Part shown: one piece after another, positions 46,544 through 55,953 of the stretch
Layout: the number at the start of each line of letters is the position of its first letter
How positions within the stretch are numbered: position 1 is the stretch's first letter
NCBI RefSeq assembly: GCF_000721075.1
Contig: NZ_JOEQ01000024.1
Location: forward strand, 1-64,000
DNA length: 64,000 bases
Reading direction: 5' to 3'
Source: Streptosporangium amethystogenes
Lineage (GTDB): Bacteria; Actinomycetota; Actinomycetes; Streptosporangiales; Streptosporangiaceae
Notes under the pieces: model-generated
Told to the model about the DNA's origin: nothing
What the model saw: only the letters and a program-made list of their open reading frames with translations
Databases searched by the model: none
Position numbers and translations under genes: made by a program

Positions 46544-47305
46544 CTACGCGGCGACCTCGACCAGCCGCCCGAGGTACGCCTGAAGGCGACGCGCCCTATC
46601 AGTTCCCACTGACATCCTGGTCTTGATCGTTCGGACGCTCGGAACCTCGCCCTCGGCGACGTCGCCGAGGAAGTTGCTCAAGGCCAGCGGGTACAGCGGG
46701 TCATCGGACTCAGGTACGGTCTCGGGCTGTACCTCGACCTCGGGAACGATCTCCTCGGTCAGGTGAGTAACGACGCGCCCATTAACATCGCTACTCGCCG
46801 CCACCTGCGGAGGTACAGGAGGAAGGTGTACCTCGACCTGCTCGGCGACCCTCAGAAGTTCCTCGACATCGCGCCATGCTTGCTCGACCTCGGAGACCTC
46901 GACCCCAGGTGTCCAACTTTGGACAGGTGTAGATTCTGCACCCCTGCGGATCATGCCCATCAGAAGCTCGTACGACAGCACCAGGGCGAGCGCTGGCCAG
47001 GCCGCGACGATCGACCCCACCACGCCATGCGCCCACCCATGAGCGACGTTCGCGGCGAGGGTCGCGAGGATGCCGAGGCCGAGAGTCCAGCGGGCGAGGG
47101 CAGGGACAGGAAGTCCCCGGCGTGCCGCATCGAGCAGCACCATGGATGAGGCGAAGATCGCGCCGTCGACCGTCAGCGGCGCCAGGATCGCGGTGAGACC
47201 GGTCTCCCCGTGGGCGGTGACGAGAGCGTAGGCGTGCTGGTAGCTGACCACCGCGGCGATTCCGGCGACCAGGACGACCGCGACGGTCGTAGCGAAGCGG
47301 ATCAC
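46544..47305 (-). CDS. DUF2637-like membrane protein
   Basis: A 253-aa protein starting at a GTG that overlaps the stop of the gene before it. The N-terminal 125 residues have four membrane segments with the pattern AAVVSYQHAYALV and LAPLTVDGAIFASSMVLLDAARR, typical of DUF2637 proteins in actinomycete plasmids and phages. The remaining half is cytoplasmic and charged; the end (VPSVRTIKTRMSVGTDRARRLQAYLG) may be an HTH. The exact function of the family is unknown. Confidence 0.78.
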   Translation of the reverse strand: MIRFATTVAVVLVAGIAAVVSYQHAYALVTAHGETGLTAILAPLTVDGAIFASSMVLLDAARRGLPVPALARWTLGLGILATLAANVAHGWAHGVVGSIVAAWPALALVLSYELLMGMIRRGAESTPVQSWTPGVEVSEVEQAWRDVEELLRVAEQVEVHLPPVPPQVAASSDVNGRVVTHLTEEIVPEVEVQPETVPESDDPLYPLALSNFLGDVAEGEVPSVRTIKTRMSVGTDRARRLQAYLGRLVEVAA

Positions 47306-47640
47306 AGGGAACCGCCCATCTCCCGGTAGGACGCGACCAGGCACGCGGTGACGTCGGCCAGCTCCTGCACGCGGATCGCGCTGATGAAGTCGCCCGTGTC
47401 CGCGGCCATCTGTGTGGTTCGGTACTCGAAGGTGCGCTCGGTGCCGTCGATGTGGTGGACGACGCGCACGAACGGGTCGAGCAGGACGCCGGCGTCCTCG
47501 CCCTGAACCCAGATGATCGACAGGCCGGTGAAGGTGAACTCAGCGGCGTGCACCGTGCGAGTCTCGCCGGGCTGGTGGTCGATGCGGCACCATGCGGGGC
47601 ATCGCGCCGGCGGGGTGGTGGACGGTAGGTTCGTACTCAC
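47302..47640 (-). CDS. DUF6907-like element protein
   Basis: A 112-aa protein from a GTG. The start CPAWCRIDHQPGET and the beta-strand pattern of the rest are as in small proteins (DUF6907-like) frequent in actinobacterial integrated elements. It is coupled to the DUF2637-like gene by GTGA. A shorter relative, with HQPWCTDHSD, lies just upstream at 47720. Function unknown. Confidence 0.65.
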   Translation of the reverse strand: MSTNLPSTTPPARCPAWCRIDHQPGETRTVHAAEFTFTGLSIIWVQGEDAGVLLDPFVRVVHHIDGTERTFEYRTTQMAADTGDFISAIRVQELADVTACLVASYREMGGSL

Positions 47641-47719
47641 GATCTCGTCTCCTGCTTCGATCAGGGGTTGGGGTCCAGGCCCCGGGCCGGTGTGCAACCA
47701 CCGACCCGGGGCCGTCTTG

Positions 47720-47938
47720 CTATGAGGAAGCGCCGCGGGCGAGCGCCACCCGAGCGAGGATCGCGAGCGCGATCCGCTCGGCGTCCTCGACCGGCAGCGC
47801 GTCGCCGTCGACGTAGAAGTGGATCGTGTGGGACTCGCCCTCGGTGTACGACAGCTGAACCGCGCCCGGCTCGTCGGAGGGGGCCGACCAGCAGATCACG
47901 TCAGAGTGGTCGGTACACCACGGCTGGTGGACGCTCAC
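47720..47938 (-). CDS. Small DUF6907-like element protein
   Basis: A 72-aa protein from a GTG overlapping the previous stop. It contains HQPWCTDHSD near the N-terminus and a beta-strand and helix end (DAERIALAILARVALARG), like a short version of the protein at 47302. Function unknown. Confidence 0.62.
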   Translation of the reverse strand: MSVHQPWCTDHSDVICWSAPSDEPGAVQLSYTEGESHTIHFYVDGDALPVEDAERIALAILARVALARGASS

Positions 47939-48735
47939 GCGGTCACCTCGCACATCAGGCAGCCCCGGTTGTCGCACTGCTCGGATGCCTGCCGCCGAGC
48001 CAGGACGCCACGGAACGCCCTCGACATCTCGGCGATGTCGAACTGCGTCAACTCCTTGCGCGCCATCTGCAACATGACCCGCTCGGCATCGGCATAGCCG
48101 ACCTCGTCAACCGTTTCGAGACCGAGGCTCATACCGAGCGACATGGCCAAAAGGAGAACCCTGTCGCTGATCTGCTCCGGTTCCTCGGCAACGGGCACCC
48201 AGGTGCCGCCCGAGGTGCGGGACACGATGACCGCATCCGCCTCGATGCGCTGACGCTCCTGCACGCCGAGCAGGTCGCCCAGCAGGCCGGCCGCCTCCTC
48301 GCGGGTGCCGTCCCTACCGGTGTAGGTCTTGACCTGCTCGCCCTCGGCGGTACGGATGGTGCCACGCACCCCGAACTCGGTTGCGACGGTGTGGGACGTG
48401 CAGGCGAAGAGCTGGCCGTGCTCGCCCATGCCCGCGGGAACCATCGGCGCGTCGACTGCTCCGCAGCGGATACAGGCGAGGCCGTCGAGTTGGTCGCCGC
48501 TCAGGGGTGCGGTGTCCTCGGCGACGTCGGCCATCTGGATGGGGGCGAGCTTCAAGCAGTGCCCGCAGGTGATCGGCTCGTTCGTCTCGGCGTACGGGTT
48601 GCCGTCGACGGCGCGGGCACGGGCCGGGCAGAGGGGGTAACCCGGGGTGATGCTCGCGTGGATGGTGCCAGTGGAGCGGGTCCGCAGGTTCGCGGGAAGA
48701 GCAGAGGGGACGAGCGAGGGCTTGGTACTGTGCAT
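47935..48735 (-). CDS. Cys-rich hypothetical element protein
   Basis: A 266-aa protein with four Cys pairs that look like zinc knuckles: YPLCPAR and CGHCLK at about 35-60, CIRCG near 90 and CDNRGCLMC at the end. It has a helical middle (EEAAGLLGDLLG). It is the first gene of the minus-strand operon 48735 to 46544. No family recognised; a DNA- or RNA-binding role is plausible. Confidence 0.65.
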   Translation of the reverse strand: MHSTKPSLVPSALPANLRTRSTGTIHASITPGYPLCPARARAVDGNPYAETNEPITCGHCLKLAPIQMADVAEDTAPLSGDQLDGLACIRCGAVDAPMVPAGMGEHGQLFACTSHTVATEFGVRGTIRTAEGEQVKTYTGRDGTREEAAGLLGDLLGVQERQRIEADAVIVSRTSGGTWVPVAEEPEQISDRVLLLAMSLGMSLGLETVDEVGYADAERVMLQMARKELTQFDIAEMSRAFRGVLARRQASEQCDNRGCLMCEVTA

Positions 48736-48839
48736 GGTGGATCTACTTCCTGTTTGCGCAGGTGGTGATCAAGGGCCCGTTCCGGTGGTGACACACCGGG
48801 GCGGGCCCGTTTTCGTTGGCGTCTATCTCCACCTCGAAG

Positions 48840-48887
48840 GGTGGTTAACCACCAACATAGAGTGTTAACCTCGGGTGGTCAACCACC
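48840..48887. promoter_or_regulatory. Paired operators before the RHH-like gene
   Basis: GGTGGTTAACCACC at 48840-48853 is a perfect 14-bp palindrome. A near copy with arms GGTGGT/ACCACC lies at 48874-48887, 34 bp on, just before the ribosome site of the small gene at 48900. A further TGTTAACC lies between them. The region separates divergent operons and is probably autoregulated. Confidence 0.65.
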
Positions 48888-48899
48888 TTTGGAGGGAAC

Positions 48900-49070
48900 G
48901 TGCCGAGCCAGCACAAACACAAGCTCGTGGGAATCCGGGGAGCACCCGAGGAGCTCGTTGAGAAGGTGCGCAAGAAAGCCCCGGACGGGAACCTGTCGAA
49001 AGTGACCATTGAGCTATGGCACCAATACGTCAGCGAGGACGACGCGAAGCCACCAAAAAAGGACTCATGA
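48900..49070 (+). CDS. Small RHH-like DNA-binding protein, 56 aa
   Basis: A GTG with a strong GGAGGGA site opens a frame of 56 codons ending at TGA 49070. The product (MPSQHKHKLVGIRGAPEEL, then LSKVTIELWHQYV) is small and basic with the strand-helix-helix look of a ribbon-helix-helix regulator. It is the last gene before attR. The twin operators upstream support a regulator. An antitoxin is another option, but no toxin is adjacent. Confidence 0.62.
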   Translation: MPSQHKHKLVGIRGAPEELVEKVRKKAPDGNLSKVTIELWHQYVSEDDAKPPKKDS

Positions 49071-49160
49071 TCAGGGCACACAGAGGGCACATCACGCCAG
49101 GATCGCCCACGATCTAACGGGATCTGGCGAGACAAGAAATCCCAGTTCAGAGGGGATTTA

Positions 49161-49209
49161 GGGTAGGTATCCGCAGGTCGGAGACCTACCCCTGCTACTT
49201 GTAGCGGAA
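49161..49209. repeat. Right att repeat (attR) of the element
   Basis: Bases 49170-49209 equal 34512-34551, and 49161-49169 match with one change. On the right the repeat runs into the chromosomal smr gene, whose last five codons are inside it, so insertion restores the smr end. The inverted terminator stem of the site (around 49162-49190) has one mismatch here. Confidence 0.92.
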
Positions 49210-49578
49210 GTAGACGAACAGGCGGCCGTGGTTCTTGGCGTCCTTGTCGATGCGGTGGTAGAGGGCCTTGATCTCCTTCTGCTCCAGAAAGCGCAGGACC
49301 TTCTTCTTGAGCTGGCCCGAGCCCTTGCCGGGGATGATCTCGACCTCGGTGGCCTTCTTCCTAATGGCCTCGTCGATGATGCCCCGCAGTGCCTTGTCGA
49401 TCTCTCCGCCCCGGTTGTAGATGGGGTGTAGATCAAGCTTGAGCTTCAACCGGGCCTCCCACGTGTCATCTTGGGTCAGTCTACGCACGGTGGGCCATCG
49501 CACCCCTCCGCCGGCCACAAGTGCCTCGGGTCTGGAGAGCGGCTCCGCGATAACCAGAACACCCGGCGCAGTCTGCAA
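49195..49578 (-). CDS. Smr-domain protein
   Basis: A protein of up to 127 aa containing a small MutS-related (Smr) domain. The start LDLHPIYNRGGEIDKAL with the LDLHP motif and the core VEIIPGKGSGQLKKKVLRFL (GxGxG-type) are clear, ending in RLFVYFRYK. Smr domains are nucleases or nucleic-acid binders. The first 40 residues are not typical, so a start near residue 31-40 is likely. The last five codons form part of the attachment site of the element. Confidence 0.82.
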   Translation of the reverse strand: MQTAPGVLVIAEPLSRPEALVAGGGVRWPTVRRLTQDDTWEARLKLKLDLHPIYNRGGEIDKALRGIIDEAIRKKATEVEIIPGKGSGQLKKKVLRFLEQKEIKALYHRIDKDAKNHGRLFVYFRYK

Positions 49579-49806
49579 TGAAATTTGACCAATTCCAATG
49601 ATGATTGTGTCAATTTCACGATCTAGGCAAATAAATGGTCTCTAGTTAGGCTGCCATTCATGATCGGCCGCCTTTACCGGGTGGCCGATCGCGTGTCACC
49701 CGACGGGGAGGGTCACGGCCTTCCCCGGCATGCCCTGCCCCGGGCGCACCGACGGCCCCCCTCCCTGCCACGTGAGCTGCTCATGTGTGCCGACAGGGAG
49801 GTCTCG
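49579..49806. promoter_or_regulatory. Divergent AT-rich promoter region
   Basis: Between smr and the protease gene, an AT-rich stretch holds an imperfect inverted repeat (TGAAATTTGACCAAT at 49579-49593 and ATTGTGTCAATTTCA at 49604-49618). It may be an operator or carry both promoters. A hairpin follows near 49765-49795. Confidence 0.45.
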
Positions 49807-52800
49807 TTGACCAGAAAGCCCTACTTACCGAGGATCAGACGCGCGGCGGTGCTCGCCGCCGGCCTCGGGCTCGTCGCGGCGATGGCGCCGCCCGCGAGCG
49901 CGGATCCCACCCCCACCCCCGCACCGTCCGCCAAGTGGACGGCGACCCCCTTGACCGGGGGTGAGCCGGTCCAGGGCGCGAAGTCCCCCACCGGCAAACT
50001 CGCCCGCAGTGACGAAGGGCTGCTGAAGTCGACCTCGGGCGCCACGGTCAACGTGATGGTCAAGCTCGACTACGACTCCTTCGCCGCCTATCAGGGCGGC
50101 CTCGAAGGGCTTCCCGCGACGAGCCCGGCCAAGACCGGTAAGGCTCTTGACATAAAGAGCGGCGACGCGAAGAAATACCAGAAACACATCGAGGACGTCG
50201 AGAACGCCTTCCTCGCCGAACTGGCCAGAAGCGTTCCGGGCGCCACGGCGGGCCAGAAGCTGCGAACCGTCTACGGCGGCATCGCGCTGCGCATCCCCGC
50301 CAACAAGGCGGCCGCGGTGCTGAAGCTGCCCGGGGTGGCCGCCGTCCAGGAGGACAAGCCCGAGCAGCTGCTGACCGACTCCAGCCCCGAGTTCATCGGG
50401 GCACCCGCGATCTACAACAAGCTGGGTGGCAGCTCCTCCTCCGGCAAGGGCGTCGTCGTCGGCATCCTCGACTCCGGTGTCTGGCCCGAGCACCCCCAGT
50501 TCGCCGACCCCGGCACGCTGCCCGCCGTACCGGCGACCAAGGACGGCACGCCGCGTGTCTGCAACTTCGGCGACAACCCGCTGACCCCGGCGGCCGACCC
50601 GTTCGTCTGCAACCGGAAACTCATCGGCGGCGCCCCGTTCCTCGACACCTACAACGCGGTCTACCCCGGCGAGTACTTCCCGACCAGCGCCCGCGACTCC
50701 AACGGCCACGGCACCCACACCGCGACCACCTCGGCGGGCGGTCCGGTCGCCGACGCCAACCCGCTCGGCATCAGCCGCGGCCCGATCCACGGCATCGCCC
50801 CGGCGGCGCACGTGTCGGTCTACAAGGTCTGCGGCGTCGAGGGCTGCTTCCCCTCCGACTCCGCCCAGGCGGTCGGCCGAGCCATCCTCGACGGCGTCCG
50901 CGTGATCAACTTCTCGATCTCGGGCGGTACCTCCCCCTACAGCGACCCGGTGGAGCTGGCCTTCCTCGACGCCTACGCGGCCGGCGTGCTCGTCTCGGCC
51001 TCGGCGGGCAACGCGGGTCCCGGCGCGGCGACGGTCAACCACGTCGCCCCGTGGGTGACCACGGTCGCGGCCTCCACCCAGCCCAGGACCTTCCAGTCGA
51101 CGATCACGCTGTCCGGTTCCGGCGGCGCGACGGCCACGCTGAAGGGCGCCTCCATCACGGGAGGTGTGCCCTCCGCGCTGCCGGTGGTGCAGGCCTCGGC
51201 GCCGCCGTACTCCAACGCGCTGTGCACCACGCCCGCGCCCCCGGGCCTGTTCACCGGGAAGGTCGTCCTCTGTGAGCGCGGTCCCAACCGGGTCCTGAAG
51301 AGCTTCAACGTCAAGCAGGGCGGCGCGGCCGGCATGATCCTGTACAACTCCAGCCCGCTCGACGTGATGACCGACAACCACTGGCTCCCCACGGTCCACA
51401 TCGACAAGCCCGATACGGACGCGCTGCTGGCGTTCCTGTCGGCCAACCCCGGCGCGACCGCCTCGTTCACCCAGGGCACCAAGGCCACCTGGCAGAGCGA
51501 CAGGATCACCACGTTCTCCTCGCGCGGCCCCGGCGGCGACTTCCTCAAGCCTGACGTCACCGCCCCCGGCCTGCACATCGTGGCCGGACAGACGCCGGTG
51601 CTGGAGGGACCGGCCGGTGGCCCGCCGAACAACCTGTACCAGGTCATCGCGGGCACGTCGATGTCATCGCCGCACGTCGCGGGCTCCGCGGCCCTGGTGT
51701 TCGCGCTGCACCCGGACTGGACCCCCGGTCAGGTGAAGTCCGCGCTGGAGACGACGGCCAAGACCTCGGTCACCAAGCAGGACGGCGTCACCCCGGCCGA
51801 CCCGTTCGACACCGGCGGCGGGCGCATCGACCTGACCAAGGCCGGTGACCCCGGCCTGACCCTGGACGAGACGGGCGCGAACTTCCTGGCCGCGGCCGGC
51901 GACCCGCTGAACCGCATCGACCTGAACCTGCCGTCGGTGAACGCCCCCATCATGCCGGGTCTCATCACCGCCAAGCGGACGGTCACCAACGTCACGGACA
52001 AGACGCTCACCTTCGCCGCCACGGGTACGACCGTGGCCGGCGCCAACATCTCGGTGCTACCGCCGCTGGTCACCGTGAAGGCGGGCAAGACCGCCAACTT
52101 CAGCGTGGTGATCACCGCGCCCGACCTGCCCGAGGGGCAGTACTTCGGCCAGGTGAACCTCAAGCAGGTGGGCGGCTCGCGCAACCTGCACCTGCCGGTC
52201 GCGTTCGTCCGCAAGCAGGGCGCCGTCCCGGTGGAGCAGACCTGTGCCCCGGCCAGCATTCCGCGTAACACCGGCGAGTCCACCTGCACCGTCACGGTGC
52301 GGAACGACACGCTCCAGGACGCCGAGGTCACCGCGGTCAGCACGCTGGACAGCAAGCTGCGCCTGAACTCGGTGACCGGCGCCACCAAGGTCAGCTCCCA
52401 GATCGCGACGGCCAAGACCACCCTCGCGGCCAGGCAGCCGGACCGGCCGGGCATCGCCCCGGGCATCGGGCCGGCCCCGTACCTGCCGCTTGACGCCTTC
52501 GGCATCACACCGGTGCCGATCGGCGACGAGCAGGCGATCAACTTCACGGTCCCCGCGTTCCAGTACGCGGGCAGGACGTACACCAGGATCGGCATCGTCT
52601 CCAACGGCTACACGATCGCCGGAGGAAGCTCGGGGTCGACGGACATCTCGTTCGAACCGCAGACCCTGCCCGACCCCTCGACCCCGAACAACGTGCTCGC
52701 CCCCTACTGGACCGACCTGGACGGCACCGGCGCGCCGGGCATCTACGCCGGAACGCTGACCGACGGCGTCAACGACTGGCTCGTCATCGAGTGGCGGGTC

Positions 52801-53151
52801 AACCCCTACGGCACGACCGACACCAAGGTGTTCCAGCAGTGGATCGGGCTGAACGGGACCGAGGACATCACCTACACCTACGACCCGGGCAACCTGCCCG
52901 GCGACGCCCCGGCGGGCTACGGCCTGACCGTGGGGGCCGAGAACGGTGACGGCACCGCGGGCGGCCAGATCACCGGCCCGCCGACCGAGGACCTCCGGGT
53001 GACCAGCACGCCCGGCGCCCCGGGGGGCAGCCTGACCTACACGATGAAGATCAAGGGTGTCAGTGCCGGGACCGGGAAGGTGACGACGGGAACGTCGACA
53101 CCGCAGGTCAAGGGCGTGACCATCGAGGTGGACAAGATAGACGTCCAGTAG
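49807..53151 (+). CDS. Secreted subtilisin-family (S8) serine protease
   Basis: A large exported protease of about 1114 aa. The TTG at 49807 is chosen because GGGAGG lies five bases before it. A signal peptide ends near PPASAD. An inhibitor I9-like propeptide (about 60-200) precedes the catalytic domain. The triad is Asp222 in GILDSGVW, His301 in NGHGTHTA and Ser618 in GTSMSSPHVAG. A PA domain is inserted between His and Ser (about 440-560). Fn3-like and beta-rich regions (about 690-1110) follow. The whole resembles actinomycete and plant-type subtilases. Confidence 0.92.
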   Translation: MTRKPYLPRIRRAAVLAAGLGLVAAMAPPASADPTPTPAPSAKWTATPLTGGEPVQGAKSPTGKLARSDEGLLKSTSGATVNVMVKLDYDSFAAYQGGLEGLPATSPAKTGKALDIKSGDAKKYQKHIEDVENAFLAELARSVPGATAGQKLRTVYGGIALRIPANKAAAVLKLPGVAAVQEDKPEQLLTDSSPEFIGAPAIYNKLGGSSSSGKGVVVGILDSGVWPEHPQFADPGTLPAVPATKDGTPRVCNFGDNPLTPAADPFVCNRKLIGGAPFLDTYNAVYPGEYFPTSARDSNGHGTHTATTSAGGPVADANPLGISRGPIHGIAPAAHVSVYKVCGVEGCFPSDSAQAVGRAILDGVRVINFSISGGTSPYSDPVELAFLDAYAAGVLVSASAGNAGPGAATVNHVAPWVTTVAASTQPRTFQSTITLSGSGGATATLKGASITGGVPSALPVVQASAPPYSNALCTTPAPPGLFTGKVVLCERGPNRVLKSFNVKQGGAAGMILYNSSPLDVMTDNHWLPTVHIDKPDTDALLAFLSANPGATASFTQGTKATWQSDRITTFSSRGPGGDFLKPDVTAPGLHIVAGQTPVLEGPAGGPPNNLYQVIAGTSMSSPHVAGSAALVFALHPDWTPGQVKSALETTAKTSVTKQDGVTPADPFDTGGGRIDLTKAGDPGLTLDETGANFLAAAGDPLNRIDLNLPSVNAPIMPGLITAKRTVTNVTDKTLTFAATGTTVAGANISVLPPLVTVKAGKTANFSVVITAPDLPEGQYFGQVNLKQVGGSRNLHLPVAFVRKQGAVPVEQTCAPASIPRNTGESTCTVTVRNDTLQDAEVTAVSTLDSKLRLNSVTGATKVSSQIATAKTTLAARQPDRPGIAPGIGPAPYLPLDAFGITPVPIGDEQAINFTVPAFQYAGRTYTRIGIVSNGYTIAGGSSGSTDISFEPQTLPDPSTPNNVLAPYWTDLDGTGAPGIYAGTLTDGVNDWLVIEWRVNPYGTTDTKVFQQWIGLNGTEDITYTYDPGNLPGDAPAGYGLTVGAENGDGTAGGQITGPPTEDLRVTSTPGAPGGSLTYTMKIKGVSAGTGKVTTGTSTPQVKGVTIEVDKIDVQ

Positions 53152-53168
53152 CGGGAGGGGACATCGGA

Positions 53169-53203
53169 CCGATGGGCCCGGCGCGTCGCGCCGGGCCCAT
53201 CGG
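53169..53203. terminator. Bidirectional terminator, 17-bp perfect stem
   Basis: Bases 53169-53203 are a perfect inverted repeat around a single central T (53186), with the arm CGATGGGCCCGGCGCG. It lies between the convergent protease and CBS genes. Confidence 0.78.
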
Positions 53204-53233
53204 GTCTTCACGGGAACTTCGGGGAACGGGCGC

Positions 53234-53662
53234 TCAGCGGTGAAGGTAGTCGACCAGGTGGGCCTTCTCCGTCTCCAGCGCCTCGATGGAGCTCTTGACC
53301 ACGTCACCGATGCTCACGATCCCGGCCAGCCGGCCCGCGTCCACGACCGGCACGTGCCGGATGCGGTGCGTGGTCATGGTCTGGCGGAGGTCGTCGACGT
53401 CGGTGTCCGGGGGGCAGGTGCGGACCTCGGTCGTCATGATGGACGACACCGTGTCCTCCAGCACGCGCGCGCCCCGGTCGTGCAGCCGTCGTACCACGTC
53501 GCGCTCGGAGACGATGCCCTCGATGGAGGAGCCGTTCTCGGACACCACCACGGCACCGATGTTCTTCTCGGCCAGGATGGCCAGGAGTTCCGTGACCGTC
53601 GCACTGGGGCGTACGGTCGCCACCTCTGTTCCCTTGCCTTGCAGAATCGTACCGATCAGCAT
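53234..53662 (-). CDS. CBS-domain pair protein
   Basis: A 142-aa protein of two CBS domains (ATVTELLAILAEKNIGAVVVSENGSSIEGIVSERDVVRRL and VDDLRQTMTTHRIRHVPVVDAGRLAGIVSIGDVV). These domains form a Bateman module that binds adenine nucleotides. The ATG at 53662 (MLIGTIL) is preferred over one three codons earlier. Stand-alone CBS pairs of this kind are often stress or dormancy proteins in actinobacteria. It is a single gene. Confidence 0.88.
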   Translation of the reverse strand: MLIGTILQGKGTEVATVRPSATVTELLAILAEKNIGAVVVSENGSSIEGIVSERDVVRRLHDRGARVLEDTVSSIMTTEVRTCPPDTDVDDLRQTMTTHRIRHVPVVDAGRLAGIVSIGDVVKSSIEALETEKAHLVDYLHR

Positions 53663-53756
53663 TGACACCACCTCGGTTCAGCCTGGCGCGGGTATCCCTT
53701 TTCTCTGCCCAATCAGGCCTCACGCTAAGCCACCGAGACGGCAAAACGGGTGACCT

Positions 53757-54956
53757 TCATGTAACGGGCAGCAGCCGGACCGCGTCGAGGGCCAGGGTGA
53801 GCTCGACGATGTCGAGCGGACGCGCCAGGGAACGGCCGGTGAGCTGCTCGATGCGGCGGATGCGGTTGAAGACCGTGTTGCGGTGGCAGTACAGCTGCCC
53901 CGCGGCGCGCATGGCCGAACCCTCGCAGCGCAGCCACGCCTGCAGAGTGCCGAGGAGCACGTCCCTGTCCGCCTGGTCGAGGGCGAGGATGGGCCGCAGC
54001 ACAGCTCCGCTGAGGTGGCCCGCGAGCTCGGGCTGGCTGACCACCAGGGCGGCGGGCAGCCTGTCCTCCAGCCTGGCGATCTCCGGGCCGTCGCCCACGC
54101 ACGTCCGCAGCGCGAGCTCGGCGAGCCGCCTGGCGCGGCCCAGCTCGGCCAGTCCCTCGACGATCGGGCTGATCCCGGCGCAACCGGTGACGTGCGGGCG
54201 CAGTTCCTCGGCCAGCTGCTCCATGTCCGCGTCGTGCAGCAGCACCACCGACACCTCGTAGTCGGGACGCATCCGCCACAGCAGTCGCATCGTGCCCAGG
54301 GCGGTCGGCCGTGGGGCGTCGTCCCCGTGGTCGGGGCGGCCCGGCAGCCGGGTGATGACGACGGCGTACCGGCCCAGCTCGGGCAGGTCCAGCGCGGCGG
54401 CGGCACTGCGGACCAGGGCGGCGTCCGCCCGGTCCTCAAGGAGCGCGTCGAGCAGGGCCTGGACCCGCTCGGCTGTGCGGCCGAACATCTCGGCCTCCCG
54501 TCTTCGGTAGGCCTCGGCGGCGGCGATCGCCTGCCTGTCGATGGCGTGCCACACCTTCGTGGCGCTGCGGATCAGGACCGGCAGGCTGTCGGCCTCCTCC
54601 TCGGTGACCACGTCGATGAGGCCGCCCCACATCACCTCCGCGGAGAGCCGGTAGCTGCGCAGCAGGGAGTCCATCGGCAGGCCCTGCTCCGCCCTGCGCC
54701 GGGCGGTCCTCTCCGCCTGCGGCAGGTCACGCCGCTCCGGGCGGGGTAGCAGGATGGCGCCGATGCCGTCCCGCATCGCCTCGTAGACGCTCTGCCAGTG
54801 GTCGTCGGTGGGCACCATCCTGCGGTACGCCTCATCGGTGTCACGGATCTTCGCGACGAGTTCGTCGGTGAGCTCGGGAAGTCTCAGCAGCAGCCGGCGG
54901 GCGGCCAGGCGCATGATCCTGCGTACTTCGTCATCCGTAACCGGCCGGGTCCCCAT
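53757..54956 (-). CDS. PucR-family regulator divergent from the ABC operon
   Basis: A 399-aa regulator. The C-terminal PucR HTH ([32 protein letters not shown]) and an upstream GGDEF-like PucR region are clear, and the N-terminal 160 residues resemble the RsbRD-type sensor domain. It is divergent from the five-gene ABC importer at 55141. The 184-bp gap contains an inverted repeat (GGTTGT/ACAACC at 55017-55036). Control of the importer in response to its substrate is likely, as PucR proteins regulate neighbouring catabolic genes. Confidence 0.87.
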   Translation of the reverse strand: MGTRPVTDDEVRRIMRLAARRLLLRLPELTDELVAKIRDTDEAYRRMVPTDDHWQSVYEAMRDGIGAILLPRPERRDLPQAERTARRRAEQGLPMDSLLRSYRLSAEVMWGGLIDVVTEEEADSLPVLIRSATKVWHAIDRQAIAAAEAYRRREAEMFGRTAERVQALLDALLEDRADAALVRSAAAALDLPELGRYAVVITRLPGRPDHGDDAPRPTALGTMRLLWRMRPDYEVSVVLLHDADMEQLAEELRPHVTGCAGISPIVEGLAELGRARRLAELALRTCVGDGPEIARLEDRLPAALVVSQPELAGHLSGAVLRPILALDQADRDVLLGTLQAWLRCEGSAMRAAGQLYCHRNTVFNRIRRIEQLTGRSLARPLDIVELTLALDAVRLLPVT

Positions 54957-55140
54957 CTGGGAATCGTGTCAGCAAGTCCGGCAGTGGAACAAGGTTCTGT
55001 TCTGTTTCGTGATCCGGGGTTGTACTCGCGCACAACCGCGCCCCGCCCAGTATGGGCGCCCGCCCCGACTTCACCCGGCCCTCTGGACGCCGGTGAACCA
55101 CCTCGGTTGGGTGCGTTCATCGGCTGTACAGGAGGAACAC

Positions 55141-55953
55141 ATGGACGTGCACGCCCCTCGCCCGCCCGGGGACTCCGGGCTGGTCGTCAGGGATCTGGCG
55201 GTGAGTTACGGCCCGGTCCTGGCCCTGCGGGGTGTCTCGCTGGACGTCCCTCGCGGTTCGGTCGTCGCGGTGCTCGGCGGCAACGGCGCGGGGAAGTCCA
55301 CCCTGCTGCGCGCCGTATCGGGCACCCTCAGGTTCCACCGAGGCGGGATCACCGCGGGCGAGGTCACCTTCGGCGGGAAGCGGCTCTCCGGCGCCACCAC
55401 CTCTGCCGTCGTGGCCGGCGGCGTCGTCCAGGTACCCGAGGGCCGCCGGATCTTCGCGCGGATGACCGTGGAGGAGAACCTGCGGGCCGGCGCCCTCGGC
55501 GCGCCCGGCCGGCGGTCGGCGGCCAAGGCGAAGGAGCGAGTGCTCACGCTCTTCCCCGTGCTCGCCGAGCGCGCCGGGCAGCGCGCGGGACTGCTGTCCG
55601 GGGGCGAGCAGCAGATGCTCGCCATCGGCCGCGCGCTGATGGCCAGGCCGAGGATGCTCCTGCTCGACGAGCCCACCCTCGGCCTGGCGCCGATGATGGC
55701 CTCCCGGATCGCCGACACCGTTCGCGAGATCAACGCCGGGGGGACCACGGTGCTCCTGGTGGAGCAGAACGCCGCCATGGCCCTGTCCCTGGCCTCGCAC
55801 GCCTACGTGCTGGAGGTCGGAGAGGTCGTCCTGTCGGGACCGGCCGCCGAACTCGCCACGAGCGACGAGGTGCGCCGCCGCTACCTGGGCATCGAGGACG
55901 CCCCCGAGGCCGCGGCCGGCGCCCGTCCCGTGCTGGCGAGGTGGTCCACGTGA
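55141..55953 (+). CDS. livF: Branched-chain amino acid-type ABC importer, ATPase (LivF)
   Basis: A 270-aa ATPase. Walker A is GGNGAGKSTLL, the signature LSGGEQQMLAIGRAL, Walker B MLLLDEPTLGLAP, and the H-loop position is Gln or Glu in LLVEQN, as usual in LivF. A strong AGGAGG is 5 bases before the ATG. It is the first gene of livF-livG-livH-livM-livK, all overlapping or nearly so. The complex imports branched-chain amino acids or, in many actinobacteria, amides, urea or aromatic acids. Confidence 0.9.
   Translation: MDVHAPRPPGDSGLVVRDLAVSYGPVLALRGVSLDVPRGSVVAVLGGNGAGKSTLLRAVSGTLRFHRGGITAGEVTFGGKRLSGATTSAVVAGGVVQVPEGRRIFARMTVEENLRAGALGAPGRRSAAKAKERVLTLFPVLAERAGQRAGLLSGGEQQMLAIGRALMARPRMLLLDEPTLGLAPMMASRIADTVREINAGGTTVLLVEQNAAMALSLASHAYVLEVGEVVLSGPAAELATSDEVRRRYLGIEDAPEAAAGARPVLARWST

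Noticed and set aside
48773..48810. Strong inverted repeat (GGGCCCG arms) as terminator
   Set aside because: It lies between divergent genes with no transcript known to end there; a 5' leader structure or chance are as likely.
49825..51576. Minus-strand open frame (583 codons) inside the protease gene
   Set aside because: Antisense to a subtilase with a complete catalytic triad.
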